From the NCBI GenBank assembly GCA_022925895.1, contig JAKSYS010000586.1, positions 1 to 40,161 on the forward strand: 40,161 bases of DNA, in the 5' to 3' direction. Position numbers and translations under genes: made by a program. The stretch is from Fragilaria crotonensis. Its lineage: Eukaryota > Bacillariophyta > Fragilariophyceae > Fragilariales > Fragilariaceae. The notes below the pieces were generated by a model that was not told the origin of the DNA, made no database searches, and worked only from the letters and a program-made list of their open reading frames with translations. The first letter of the stretch is position 1. Every line of letters begins with the position of its first letter. Below, in pieces: positions 30,781-40,161 of the stretch.

Positions 30781-32670
30781 CGTGCTCGTAACGAAGCTTT
30801 AGAGATATTAGTGCACGCGGGAGACACAATGGATCACGAGATAATGAATTGTAAAGATTGACAACAATGAAGTGTGACAATCGGCGAGATGAAGCCATAC
30901 ATGTTGGCGATCAACTAAATAAATAGCGTACCGGCTCTACTCAGGCTACCCTAAATTCACAAAACCTGCATCCAGCCATATTCCATACTACTGCGAGCCA
31001 AAAGTACTGGTATCGCACATTTCATTACCATATCATACCAAATATGTGCATATATGTATGACGTATGAATTCAAGTCCGAGTCGGAGTATAGTCGTATCG
31101 TCGTATCGCCATATTCCAAGATCATGCACATCTTGATGGCACCTTGCTCAACGCACACCGAGAGGCTACAGTGTACAGTGTACTGTGCCCCATAACCCAT
31201 ACCCTGATACTCCTGTACGACCAGTTTGGTACGATGAACGTCCGTGCTACTCGATTTGCAGTAGAGTAAATCACTCAAGGATTTTGCGGCAGTCGTTACA
31301 TTAACAATGAGCCCATTGACAGCTTGACAGTCAGGCTTGTCGCGTGTGAGGTCTAGTAGCGATGACGCCGAGGATTGCTATGACGTTCCGGGCTAAGGGA
31401 GCTCCATTACAAATCTCCCTTCGCTTGGATTCAGAACCACCAGTTCTTTTTCAATGCTAACAGAAAAGTTAACTGATTTGTTCCTTTAACTGTTAAGGGA
31501 AATTTGCTAAACTTTGCTGACCAAAGGGCAATTATTTCCTCCCATAGCTCATTTCTTGTCTACAGGTTCATTTTATTGTTCTTGAACTCCACTTGTACAG
31601 CATGGACGAGTGAGTTTAAAACTTATTGCTGAGGAATCTAACATCAAGGATGAAGGATCAGAACAACAACAGCAGCATGTGCTTCTTCCATCACAAGCAA
31701 GTGGAAGAGACAGCAATGGTTCAAAAAAAACTTTCACAACACGCCTTAAGTGGCATCCCATATCCATGAGGCCCAAAGGGCGCATCCGCAGAGTATCAAA
31801 AGTGATAGATTCTTGATCTAAAATTCATGGTCAGCATGATAACTGGATGGATGTCATGCTGGTCGTAGGTATGCTGGTAGTAGAGCAACCATGATTTGCG
31901 GCTTCATTGGGGAAGGCAGGGTTGGTGTGGAAGGAATTTGCATTTGTGCCCTCAATCTTGCAGTAGGTGATCCAGATGGGACTCATAAAAATGATGAATG
32001 AGGAGGAGTCCGATGACCAATGCTGAGCAATGAGGTATTTTTGTGTTCTGCAGTTATGTTATAGCTACTGTACTGCAGCACTAGCCAGCTAGTGGTAGTA
32101 CTGGAGTACAAGTTTTTATGCTACAATTCAATACTTGTACTCATCCACTGCTCTTATGTTTGTACTGGAGAATAGTGTACTTGTGCCAGGGTGGTGAAAT
32201 CCACCAGCCAATTTTAGTCTAAGTGGTTGAAAAACACTGTTGGTGCTTTTTATGTGGTTGGGGCAATCATTTCAATACAGTGACGTTTGGACTAACACTC
32301 TACTGGAGTACATAGGATGCTGGTGATAACACCTTATCAATTGTTCTTTTATGTATTTGTATGATGTCATCAATTGTCACAAAGTCACATTAAGGTAATC
32401 TGCCTCAGCGTGCTGCCTCAAGAAGTTGTTGCTGGAGCTGCTGTCACTGCTGATGGCAGTCTCAATTTCTTCACTTTCATATTTTTGCTTTCAACTATGG
32501 CTTTTTTGTGAACTGGCCATTGTTGGTCATCCCATACACAAACATCTCCAACACATCCATGTTTATCGTGTTTTTTTTTGTTGCTTGCAACAGCATTTCC
32601 AATTCTGGAGATGTTTGATACAGTACTAGTAAACAGTGTCAGTCATGCTGTCATGCAGTAAGATATGCAC

Positions 32671-32684
32671 TACTACCGGTAGTA
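32671..32684. repeat. 14-bp perfect palindrome
   Basis: TACTACCGGTAGTA reads the same on both strands and is close to the hairpin arms at 18346-18366. It lies next to one copy of the 18-bp direct repeat TAGTATACTCTGTAAAAA. Confidence 0.6.
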
Positions 32685-32697
32685 TACTCTGTAAAAA
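32680..32697 (+). repeat. 18-bp direct repeat, copy 1
   Basis: TAGTATACTCTGTAAAAA occurs here and at 33513-33530, about 830 bp apart. The two could bound a small insertion or be a shared intergenic word. Confidence 0.5.
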
Positions 32698-33512
32698 AAA
32701 AACTGGAAATCTATTTTACGTGCTGCTACGTTGTCCGTGAAATAAACAATCAACCCGCACGGCCCGACGGAGCCTTAAACAGACGACGTGGAGCAAGAAA
32801 AAAAAGGAGGGTGCAGAGTGCTGCCCCTCAAGTCCACCCCAGACAAAGCCTAGGGTCACTTACGTCTAATGAAGATCATGGTCGCAACTGCAAGAACAAT
32901 AGGGTGGATGGCTGAAATGGGGAAAGAGTCTCATGGTGGATAGATAAACCATCACTCGGATCTGACTTGTCGTAAAAGATTTTTGCTCGGGAAGGTATGC
33001 CTCGGTAGGGTATGTCATGGTAGGGAATGTCACTGTAAAAATTAGTATGGGTGAGTATTGCTTGGTTGAAGAATAATGCACTGTCGTAGAGTGTCGCGTT
33101 GGAGAACGGTATTGCACTGTAGGGTATGGCTCGGTAGAAGAAGGTACTGTATAGTACGAAATAGTTGCAGGGGAAGTCGCTAGATGATCAAGGATCATGC
33201 AAGCGCACGGAACCAAAGTGCAGAGTTTTTTGTTGTCGTAGAAATAATAGCAGGATCGTGTGTAGGAAATGACTGATGGCTGGAAAAAGGTGCCTTCAAA
33301 GTGTTGACCTTTCCTCTCGCTCTGCTCCTTCATCTGCATTGCTGCGTGGCTTGAATGATTGTTACTGTTGTTGGTTGGGGAATCAAGTGGTGGACGGAGA
33401 TGAGAGGGCTCGCAGGCCCTCTCGTTCATCGATTCTGTTGTACCCTTTCTACTGTAGAATTAATACTAGGATTTCGCGTAGGAGCTTGTTGATTCGTCTG
33501 GAGTGAAAATTC

Positions 33513-33530
33513 TAGTATACTCTGTAAAAA
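33513..33530 (+). repeat. 18-bp direct repeat, copy 2
   Basis: Exact match to 32680-32697. The flanking bases differ. Confidence 0.5.
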
Positions 33531-33679
33531 GTATGCATACCAATTAATGGTGTTCAAATTTCAAACTCCTTGAAAAACACGTTTTTACGAAGAGAAAGCA
33601 TCAACGACCACTCGGCAACAGGCCACCGGCCCCCGAACCGAAGTGGGTTATCCTGCTACTCCTTTTTAAATTTGCTTTG

Positions 33680-33686
33680 TGCGTGC

Positions 33687-33721
<35 letters not shown>
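33680..33721 (+). repeat. (GT)n microsatellite
   Basis: About 42 bp, TGCG repeats running into an uninterrupted GT run. It is a typical length-variable dinucleotide repeat. Confidence 0.9.
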
Positions 33722-33723
<2 letters not shown>

Positions 33724-34564
33724 TTACGGAGAATGACCACTCTGGGGTACTGTTGTACTGTTACGTGGATTACATGTACTACAGGTCTACAGTACATAAA
33801 TCGACGGTAATTTATGTTGAAACGACGGTGTCTTACGTTACTGAATTACAATACTGTACGAATTCAAAGTTACTGGATGGAGAATGCTCATTGAATTTGC
33901 TGTGAACAGGTTGCTTGACAAATGCTACTGTAAAACATACCGTGCATTGAACTGCAATACTGGAGAATGAGACAACTCTGGTGGTACTGGCACTGTACCT
34001 TACATCACTGGCTATTTATAAGTAACATTTGGACAAACTAAATTAGCAAATTTCTATGAAATCATCACATCTTCCCTTTTCCCTTATGTACAGATACCAC
34101 TACGTACATAGCTTAAGCAATTACAATGCCTCTCAGTATTGCAGTGGACACCAATACTATGCTGCAAACTGGGTACTGTACGTCCTGTAATACCGAACAC
34201 CGAACACATTGGAAACACAATACCCATATAACCTTTACTCCGATCAATTGTGAGGCACCCACTCTAGTTCTAACAACAAGACCAACAATCCAGTCAGCAA
34301 GAAACAACTGCCTGCAAACCATGACTTGAGCTTGATATTACATGTGTCACATGTCATCCTATTGTATCGCAGAACCGTACATATGACATACAACGGTGTT
34401 GCATGTGGCATGTGAGCACATGTCTGTTGTCTGTTATCAACTCGTGTTTCCTGTTTCCACCCACACCAAGGAGGGCCACTCCGGACAGTGTACTCCGTAC
34501 TCCGTAGCAGTACAGAACTTGTGCAGTTGTACTAGTACGTCGTCTCCGTATAAGGTACTTGTAC

Positions 34565-34620
34565 AGTATGAGGTATGAGGTACTGTATGACATATGAGAT
34601 ATGAGGTATGAGGTATGAGC
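34565..34620 (+). repeat. Short tandem repeat, ATGAGGT-type unit
   Basis: Several imperfect copies of GAGGTAT/ATGAGAT occur in a row. It is of low complexity with no coding value. Confidence 0.6.
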
Positions 34621-35092
34621 ACTTGAGATGTTTAATCCGAGAAGTCCTGCCACGCACCTCTACGCTTGTGTAATAATAATTGAATGCATAGCATGATGCA
34701 GAATGTGTATGATATGATATGCGCATAGATGCCGCAAGAATAAAATCTGAAGAGACCATATGGTTTTTATATACATGTATAAGCCAAGTACGATTCAGTC
34801 GGGTCCGAGGATGAATGTGTGAGCACACATTTGCACATGACATATGATATATGTACGCACGATTTGACAATCCTGTAACTGTGGATTCACTGTAAACATA
34901 GAAATAACGGTAGCATATAACAAGTATCCACAGGGCGAATTAACAACTGCCGTCCAGGTTTGACGCAGTTCTTGTGGAGGATGTCACGTTTTGATCGCCG
35001 AGTGCCGAGTTCTGTTGCGTGTGCGCAGTATTGCCAATCGTTCGCTTTGTTGCAACGATATATCATCGTTATCACTTTCTCGTTTGCACATC

Positions 35093-35989
35093 ATGATGCT
35101 TCGATACTTTCTCCTGTCGTTGGTCGTCGCGGCTTCATCTGCCTGGGACGTGGATGATCGATGCTTGCGTCGTCGCGAGCTCGAGTCCTGGGATGAGGAT
35201 GAACCGTTCGACGAACCCGAGTTTGAGGTTGACGAAAATTTTGAAGAGGAAGAAATTCGTCACTTGACCGACAGAGAGCTTGCAAGCACCTTGCGTTTCA
35301 ATATGAAGATTCATTGGCAAGAAGGATACTGTTGGCAAGAAGAGTGGAAGGAACGGAAATGGTGTATGGAGTGCGATGGCGATACATGCGGTGAGGGCGA
35401 TAAGCTGGAATTGCAGGTGTGCGAAAACGTTGCTCGACAGGAATTTAACTGGGTCCCAACCAGTGGCGGAGGGAGACTTAAGGTCTCGAACAAGAACTTG
35501 TGTTTCGAGCGCGTTGGCACAAACGAATACAGGCTAAAGATTTGCAGCTCCAGCAGCAAACAAGTTTTGGTCGGTTTCAACGCCAACAAGCCCTTCGAGC
35601 TGTATCCTCGCGGGCTTGAGGGCGAGAAGTGCTTGAGTAATAACCGGCATCACCCCAAAGCATCTGAAGAAATTTTCACCGATCGGTGCTCAAATGCGAG
35701 AGCCGCACATACCAATAGATGGGAGGTCTACTGGCCGTCCTCTGGTGGGAGCAGCAGTGGCTCAGGCGGATCGTCTGGAGGAAGCAGCTCTTCCAAATCT
35801 CTGGTCACTCCTGTCAGATCATGCTCAAGTTCGAATCCGTGTGGAGAATGCGAAGGCGACTGTGATACTGATTCACATTGCAAGGGCAATCTTGTTTGCT
35901 TCCAAAAGGGCGCAAATACACCAGTTCCTGGATGTAGAGGAACGGACAATTCCAAGACGGATTTTTGCGTAGACCCGCAGAATCTTTAA
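35093..35989 (+). CDS. Secreted beta-trefoil-like protein with Cys-rich C-terminal domain
   Basis: The 298-residue reading starts at the Met of MMLRYFLLSLVVAASSA, a clear signal peptide with probable cleavage after Ala17. The same frame opens upstream at 34991, but that Met would bury the signal. An acidic propeptide-like region (residues 31-60) precedes a ricin-B/beta-trefoil-like domain (about 65-213), with YCWQEEWKERKWCMEC, the FNWVP block, KNLCFERVG and EKCLSNNRHHP. A Gly/Ser linker (216-236) leads to a Cys-rich domain: CSSSNPCGECEGDCDTDSHC...LVCF...GCRG...FC (244-292). I associate this combination with secreted diatom proteins. Role is unknown; carbohydrate binding at the cell surface or frustule is plausible. 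Pairs of Cys suggest an oxidising, secretory location. The 3' flank is a tandem duplication starting 7 bp after the stop. Confidence 0.78.
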   Translation: MMLRYFLLSLVVAASSAWDVDDRCLRRRELESWDEDEPFDEPEFEVDENFEEEEIRHLTDRELASTLRFNMKIHWQEGYCWQEEWKERKWCMECDGDTCGEGDKLELQVCENVARQEFNWVPTSGGGRLKVSNKNLCFERVGTNEYRLKICSSSSKQVLVGFNANKPFELYPRGLEGEKCLSNNRHHPKASEEIFTDRCSNARAAHTNRWEVYWPSSGGSSSGSGGSSGGSSSSKSLVTPVRSCSSSNPCGECEGDCDTDSHCKGNLVCFQKGANTPVPGCRGTDNSKTDFCVDPQNL

Positions 35990-35995
35990 GACTGA

Positions 35996-36187
35996 TTCTT
36001 AGCGTCGGCACAAACGCGACACATCGCATGCGCTTAATCCTAGGACGTGCCGACACTGTCTGTCGACACACGATGTATGTGATGAACTACTACCTTGTAC
36101 CGTACAGCACGTTTCATCCTCGACCATCGTCGCGTATACAAGTACAGTTTGTTCCACTTGTGCTAAATCCTCGAGTAAAATTCTGAA
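35996..36187 (+). repeat. Tandem duplication, copy 1 (3' flank of the secreted protein gene)
   Basis: Starts TTCTTAGCGTCGGCACAAAC and repeats with period 198 bp. It contains the inverted repeat GTCGGCAC (36004-36011) / GTGCCGAC (36047-36054), so a transcript could form a stem. Substitutions and small gaps between copies show it is not recent. Confidence 0.8.
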
Positions 36188-36193
36188 AGATTT

Positions 36194-36380
36194 TTCTTAG
36201 CGTCGGCACAAACGCGACACATAGCATAAGCTTAATCTAGGACGTGCCGACCCTGTCGACACACGATGTATATGATGAACTACGACCTTGTACCGTACGG
36301 CAATTTTCATCCTCGACCATCGTCGCGTATTCAAGTACAGTTAGTTCCACTTGTGCTAAATCCTCGAGTAAAACTCTGAA
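36194..36380 (+). repeat. Tandem duplication, copy 2
   Basis: Diverged copy of 35996-36187. Both end in TCCTCGAGTAAAA then TCTGAA, and the inverted repeat GTCGGCAC/GTGCCGAC is conserved. A T-run follows at about 36381. Confidence 0.8.
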
Positions 36381-36678
36381 TTTTTTTTTAAAATGGAATC
36401 CACCTCCCTTCACGATCATAACATATATCATAAAAAGAACTTTTATCATGCATCTTCACTGTGATCCTATGGCATTACTTCTTCCTTCAGAACTGAATTG
36501 ACGAATTGACAAAGAGACAGTCAAAGTCAAGAAGCACATAGGTGTCCCCTTGAGGATTTAGTAAACTGCGCAATCTTGTTGTGTATGCGTTCTTGTTTGG
36601 GAGGACCGGCAACTGGTGCAACAATTGCTTCAAACAGGAGGAGGCACCTTTTGTCTCAGTTCAAGCAATGGGAATTAC

Positions 36679-36960
36679 CTATATGTACGGTATATTGTCT
36701 TTGCCAGTGAAAGTGAATGACTGAGTATGTCCAAATTTCAATTGAGCTGAATGATCACCAAGTAAGCCATCTGCTTGGGAAATGTCATGTCTCTCATGCT
36801 TGTCTGCTCCGAAAAGGTTCCTGATGTATGCATTGCATCCAGTGCACCATTGCACTTGCATGCATGGCCCTGTCTGTGGTGGATCAAAGCCTATTTTAAA
36901 TTTAAGATACCTCACTTGAAGGTCATCAATGATGTCCTCAATTGTTAACTCATTTGGCAT
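36679..36960 (-). CDS. Unidentified 93-residue reading frame
   Basis: I do not recognise it. It starts MPNELTIEDIIDDLQVRYLK and contains CMQVQWCTGCNAYIRNLF with HERH downstream, which could be a small metal site. The frame ends TGKDNIPYI. The start codon lies 6 bp from the left end of the TIR element at 36966, so a longer gene may have been cut by that insertion. It could be a relic or a chance frame. Confidence 0.3.
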   Translation of the reverse strand: MPNELTIEDIIDDLQVRYLKFKIGFDPPQTGPCMQVQWCTGCNAYIRNLFGADKHERHDISQADGLLGDHSAQLKFGHTQSFTFTGKDNIPYI

Positions 36961-36965
36961 TTATT

Positions 36966-37002
36966 CTAGTGTCTACCCACCGACTTGGGGTTAATTAACC
37001 CT
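36966..37002 (+). repeat. Left terminal inverted repeat
   Basis: CTAGTGTCTACCCACC, then the palindromic GGGGTTAATTAACCC. It matches the right end in reverse complement, apart from a 5-6-base difference between the two blocks. Confidence 0.72.
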
Positions 37003-38170
37003 GTATTTGCTCATTCAGAAACAGCTCGCTATTACTTGCAAGTTGTCCGTTGGACTAGAAATTTGGGCAGTGGCTCAAGAACTGTATGAATGTATGAATG
37101 TGTATGGATTCAAGGCACATTATCTGAATAATGTTTGTCATTGAGAAACAAGAGGTTTTCGGCATCAATTTTCTTTACCCTCGAATTTTTTCACGTCATT
37201 TCTGATTTTGTCCAGCTGTAGAAGTAATACTAGATTCTACGTGAAACCCACGATTCTGACACACCTTTAAGGCCTTCGTTTTGATCATGTTCTCGACAAA
37301 TTCAAACAAAAGTAAGGTGACCATTGTGTTTCAAATACATTGGAGTATTGTTTCTAAACGTGAAACTTGTCCTAATTTTCTTTATTCAAGCAACAGTACT
37401 CAATTGTAGAGAGACATCAAATCAGAAGAAAACTACGTAGAAGAATTGTGTAGAATATATACTGCAGTCTACGGTGGATGAATTGATTTCTGTCCCCATT
37501 CTTTTAGATCGTATGCTTCTTAAGATTGAAACAACTTAGGTTATCATCATCTTCAGTATACTTCCAATGGTTATGCAGCATGCCGCATATCTGACCAGCT
37601 TGAAGTATTCACCCTGGAAAATTGATATGAAAGAGGAGCCCCAACGGACAATTTCTAGACAGAAATCGTGTAGAATATATACCAAGCTTTTCGAAAAAAT
37701 TCAATAGTTCGACAGATTTTGTATGAACTGTCAGAAGATGATTTCGCCACACAATACTTAAAGAGTGAGGTTGCCATATACTTCGAAAAGCGGTCGGTCA
37801 TTGGTCACTCAGGATGTTTGCTTGGATATCTCAATTAGGCAGAGCGTAATTGAATGAAAATGGACTACAAAAAATTAAAAACTGTTTTTACCATACGTAG
37901 AACATGTACCACACTCCACGCAACATTGCATCCCTTTTGTCGGAGACTGCTTGGGGATGAAAAACTCAAGTATCGAGCTTTTCTTCAGATCAGTGACTTC
38001 CACTGAAGATGAAGAAAAGGAAAATGGATCAAATGAACACTGATAAGTTGCGTTATTCTTTTCACATCGTGAATGCAATTGGAACATCTTTTTCAGTGGA
38101 CCGTAGTATAAAATGAACAGAAAAGCGTCTTGCACACGTACGAAAATGATGGGGTGAATTAAGGCAAATG

Positions 38171-38213
38171 ACGGGGTTAATTAACCCCATGGCCCCGGGT
38201 GGGTAGACACTAG
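38171..38213 (-). repeat. Right terminal inverted repeat
   Basis: GGGGTTAATTAACCCC is followed by CATGGCCCCGG and GGTGGGTAGACACTAG, the inverted partner of 36966-37002. Confidence 0.72.
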
Positions 38214-39038
38214 TACCCTTCATTCTTTGCTCCAATCACAAATAACAATTTGGTCAGAATCAGCTTCTGAGATGCCTTGAGAATTTCCATAGCAGCTTGA
38301 GTATCAGTGTAAGTCTTGCAAATGCCCCGGCATGCTGCGTAGATGACAAAACTCTTTCAAAATCAAACCCCAAGAGCATATACTAGCAATTGCCATTGGA
38401 CTTAGGTTGTGATAGGCATTGACTTTGCTTTTGGGTCAACCCAATTCTTGCATCCTCCAAGGCTATTTCATTTCCACCCATGCCATCTGATGGGCACTTC
38501 AACGAAATGTTGACACCTGTCAAACCTCAAAAATCATGGGCATGGTGAAGTAGTAGTTGTAAGCATCTTCCAAGTATTGCATTGCTCCAGTCATCTTTAC
38601 TTTTCTGTATTGACTTTCACAACCTTATCATTTGCTCTGGCTGCTGCCTTGTTCACACTCTATACCAAATGTGAAGGATTCATCATTGTCAACAGCTTAT
38701 GTTATTGCTGTTGTTCCCCTCCTCTGCTTACGCAACATGTTTTGATGGAAGATCTGTCAGGCTTGTTTGAGACTCTTTGACCAATGTGGCGTTAACTCAA
38801 GGCTCAACCCTCTCTAACCATGGGCATATCTCCGGTGAGGGCTATGCACCCTCTTCATAAGTGGAACAGCCTGTGTCGTTTCCTGTTTGTAGTACCTGTC
38901 ATGCTGATGACAGCCGAACGTCTACCTGGTTTTACACTTGTAGATGGACTGACAAAAACATAAGCAACTGCTTTGCTTCATCCTTTGTTTCCTTCCAGAA
39001 GCTGATGATAAGAAAGTTACAACTAGTACGTTGATGCT
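38214..39038. other. Intergenic, no convincing gene
   Basis: A minus-strand open stretch near 38214-38335 reads TDTQAAMEILKASQ, but stops close it on both sides within other frames. I cannot assign it. The small plus frame 38577-38780 is hydrophobic and Cys-rich without a recognisable pattern. Confidence 0.4.
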
Positions 39039-39224
39039 TTAGTGAAATAATAGAAGAGTCCTGCTGTTTGATCCATCAAATTGTTTCATCACTTGTTCTC
39101 CAAACAAAAAGGGGACTTTGACATTGGAGTATTGAACTTCTCCACATAAATGGCAAGGAAGGTTTTTGACTTTCATGGTGGGTATCTCTTGCTTCAGCTT
39201 ACCAGCACATGAACCACAAAACAT
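39039..39224 (-). CDS. Zinc-ribbon-like 61-residue frame
   Basis: The reading has two CxxC knuckles, CGSC (residues 3-6) and CHLC (about 24-27), then VQYSNVKVPFLFGEQVMKQF. A C-x2-C-x(17-20)-C-x2-C zinc ribbon followed by V-x-V-P-F/Y-x-F recalls the C-terminal end of second-largest RNA polymerase subunits. The stretch is too short to be sure. A TTGTTGTGTTACTAG sequence just before the Met looks like a 3' splice site, so this may be a last exon. It may also be a relic. Confidence is low. Confidence 0.3.
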   Translation of the reverse strand: MFCGSCAGKLKQEIPTMKVKNLPCHLCGEVQYSNVKVPFLFGEQVMKQFDGSNSRTLLLFH

Positions 39225-39404
39225 CTAGTAACACAACAAAATTGCATAGTTCAGGATTTCCGTTTGTTGCTTCAAAGTGACCTCATCCTACATGATATTT
39301 GTACTTTGAAAGTACAGAGTAAACAAGTACAAATTTCATCTTGATGATTTTGATTTTTAAGCAACTTTCATCTACTGTGTTGCTCAAGACTCTAGTAGGC
39401 CTGG

Positions 39405-39545
39405 GAAGGGTTTTCCTTTGAGGGTAAAGTCCTAATAAGCAAAGGTAAAGCAATTCTTTAAAGGGTAATCTTCCAAAGGCTGAAGGTAAAGCATTTCCTT
39501 CAGAAGGTAAAGGTAAAGCAATTAATGCTTAAAGGGTGATTACCT
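39405..39545 (+). repeat. Degenerate GGTAAAG-type repeats
   Basis: The words AGGGTAAAG, AAAGGTAAAGCAATT and TGAAGGTAAAGCATTTCC recur at irregular spacing. No telomere-like register is kept. A similar-looking mirror text lies near 31440-31540. Confidence 0.5.
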
Positions 39546-39552
39546 AATGGAT

Positions 39553-40161
39553 TGTAGAAATTTTCTGAAGGGTTGTAGAAAAATGGTGAATAATCAGATC
39601 TTCAAAAAACTGTAAAAGTCAACAGTCCCATTGTTCATGATAAGGTCTGTCAATTACACGTAGGTGCTGTAGTATTCATATGTCATAATTTATTTTCGTG
39701 TGTTCGCAGTCTGTACTCCAGTACGTAGTACCTCACAGGTTTGTGTTGCATCAGAGTACGGTACAATACGACGTTTCGAACGCCCATGCGTCCAACCCTA
39801 CAACAGGTGCACGAACTTGAAAGTAGTGTAATTATCTCAAAGCAAAAGATGAGTTCAGGGAAGTAAAGAAATCCCCAAACAAGTTGCAACAATTTATAAC
39901 GCTAACATAAACTGGCAAAGGACCCACATCACAAGTGTAAGCCTTGAGTGAGCTCCAACTTCTGAGAACTCGTACGCTGCTAGGCTAGAGTGGTTAAGTC
40001 CCTGGCACATAAACAGGATATGGGACATTTCAGGAGAGTCAGAAGCGCCATTTGTCCTTGTTTTTGTGGCAGCGTATGTGTGTTGCGTTGCATGTCATGT
40101 CAACTACAGTATGAAGCTACATGTACATCCGTCCAGCGCCCAGTCCACGGAGTCTCTAAAA
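39553..40161. other. Window end, no gene seen
   Basis: AT-rich text without a coding-like frame. The 69-codon minus frame (39683-39892) has no recognisable motif. Confidence 0.5.

Larger units (their letters stand above)
30781..35092. other. Gene-poor intergenic block with simple repeats
   Basis: No frame in these 4.3 kb looks like a conserved protein. The longest, 187 codons at 32866-33429 (-), is low-complexity Tyr/Thr/Ser/Pro made from a degenerate TACTGTA-type repeat. The block holds a palindrome (32671), an 18-bp direct repeat, a GT microsatellite and a short tandem repeat, listed separately, and the 5' flank of the secreted protein gene. Confidence 0.55.
36966..38213. mobile_element. 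Non-autonomous TIR element, about 1.25 kb
   Basis: The ends are inverted copies. The left begins CTAGTGTCTACCCACC and the right ends GGTGGGTAGACACTAG. Both carry, a few bases inside, the palindrome GGGGTTAATTAACCC (36987-37001; 38173-38188). The outermost CTAG or TA could be the target duplication, as for TA-inserting Tc1/mariner-like elements. The interior is AT-rich with no transposase. Its longest frame (37875-38135, -) has no recognised domain. A 14-bp word TGTAGAATATATAC occurs twice inside (near 37449 and 37669). Confidence 0.7.

Noticed and set aside
31573-31816. Overlapping frames on both strands, one with a Cys run and one with a Gln run
   Set aside because: The runs come from a CAACAACAGCAGCA-type repeat; nothing else supports coding.
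32866-33429. 187-codon minus-strand frame
   Set aside because: Its Tyr/Thr/Ser/Pro composition comes from degenerate TACTGTA-like repeats. No domain is seen, and the same words fill neighbouring non-coding text.
39405-39545. Telomere-like repeats
   Set aside because: No regular TTAGGG or CCCTAA register, only GGTAAAG-like words at uneven spacing.
39990-40050. GCTAGAGTGGTTAAGT resembling a tRNA D-arm of the Leu/Ser type
   Set aside because: No T-arm GTTCGA box, no acceptor stem pairing and no plausible anticodon loop at the right distance.
1-40161. CRISPR array, bacterial operon or rRNA genes
   Set aside because: No regularly spaced direct repeats, ribosome-binding-site/operon structure or rRNA-like conserved text was seen; the window is eukaryotic in character.

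Overview
The window looks like nuclear DNA of a diatom, probably a pennate one. This is inferred from several things: short GT-AG intron candidates, a CoDi-type Ty1/copia element, gag remnants of families that I associate with diatoms and related protists, a secreted beta-trefoil-like protein with a Cys-rich tail, and AT-rich spacers full of TACTGTAC-like words. No database search was possible. All family names rest on motif recognition.

Layout. (1) 1-1348: no convincing gene. (2) 1349-2806 (-): WS/DGAT-type acyltransferase, perhaps with a first exon at 2839-2961. (3) 3145-16126: a tyrosine-recombinase (YR) retrotransposon of the PAT/Ngaro structural type. It has split direct repeats in the order A1 - Gag/RT/RNase H/YR - B1-A2-B2. 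Its polyprotein is interrupted at 8018-14407 by a complete copia element with identical 225-bp LTRs and a 5-bp target duplication. (4) 16269-17624 (+): GT92-like type II membrane glycosyltransferase. The nested retroelements lie exactly in the once ~0.5-kb divergent spacer between the acyltransferase and this gene. (5) 18560-19702 (+): phytanoyl-CoA-dioxygenase-like (PHYHD1-type) enzyme. (6) 20434-22395 (-): decayed gag remnants of two further retroelements. (7) 22714-23780 (+): membrane RING-H2 protein with a short Cys-rich ectodomain, small introns and one frame break. (8) 24357-28433 (-): long coiled-coil protein spread over several frames by single-base shifts. (9) ~28725-30780 (-): truncated DDE-transposase-like relic. 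(10) 30781-35092: gene-poor, with palindromes, a GT microsatellite and short tandem repeats. (11) 35093-35989 (+): secreted beta-trefoil/Cys-rich protein, followed by a tandemly duplicated ~198-bp 3' segment. (12) 36500-40161: gene-poor, with a 1.25-kb terminal-inverted-repeat element (36966-38213), weak ORFs and degenerate GGTAAAG repeats.

The cellular genes do not form an evident pathway. The strongest story is structural: nested retrotransposition into a compact bidirectional promoter. A second theme is frame disruption by one-base indels in repeats that otherwise carry no substitutions. It affects the retroelements, the coiled-coil gene and the RING gene, while four other genes (380-485 codons, and 298) stay fully open. 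Either uncorrected assembly indels or real recent decay could explain this, and the answer changes how the broken genes should be read.
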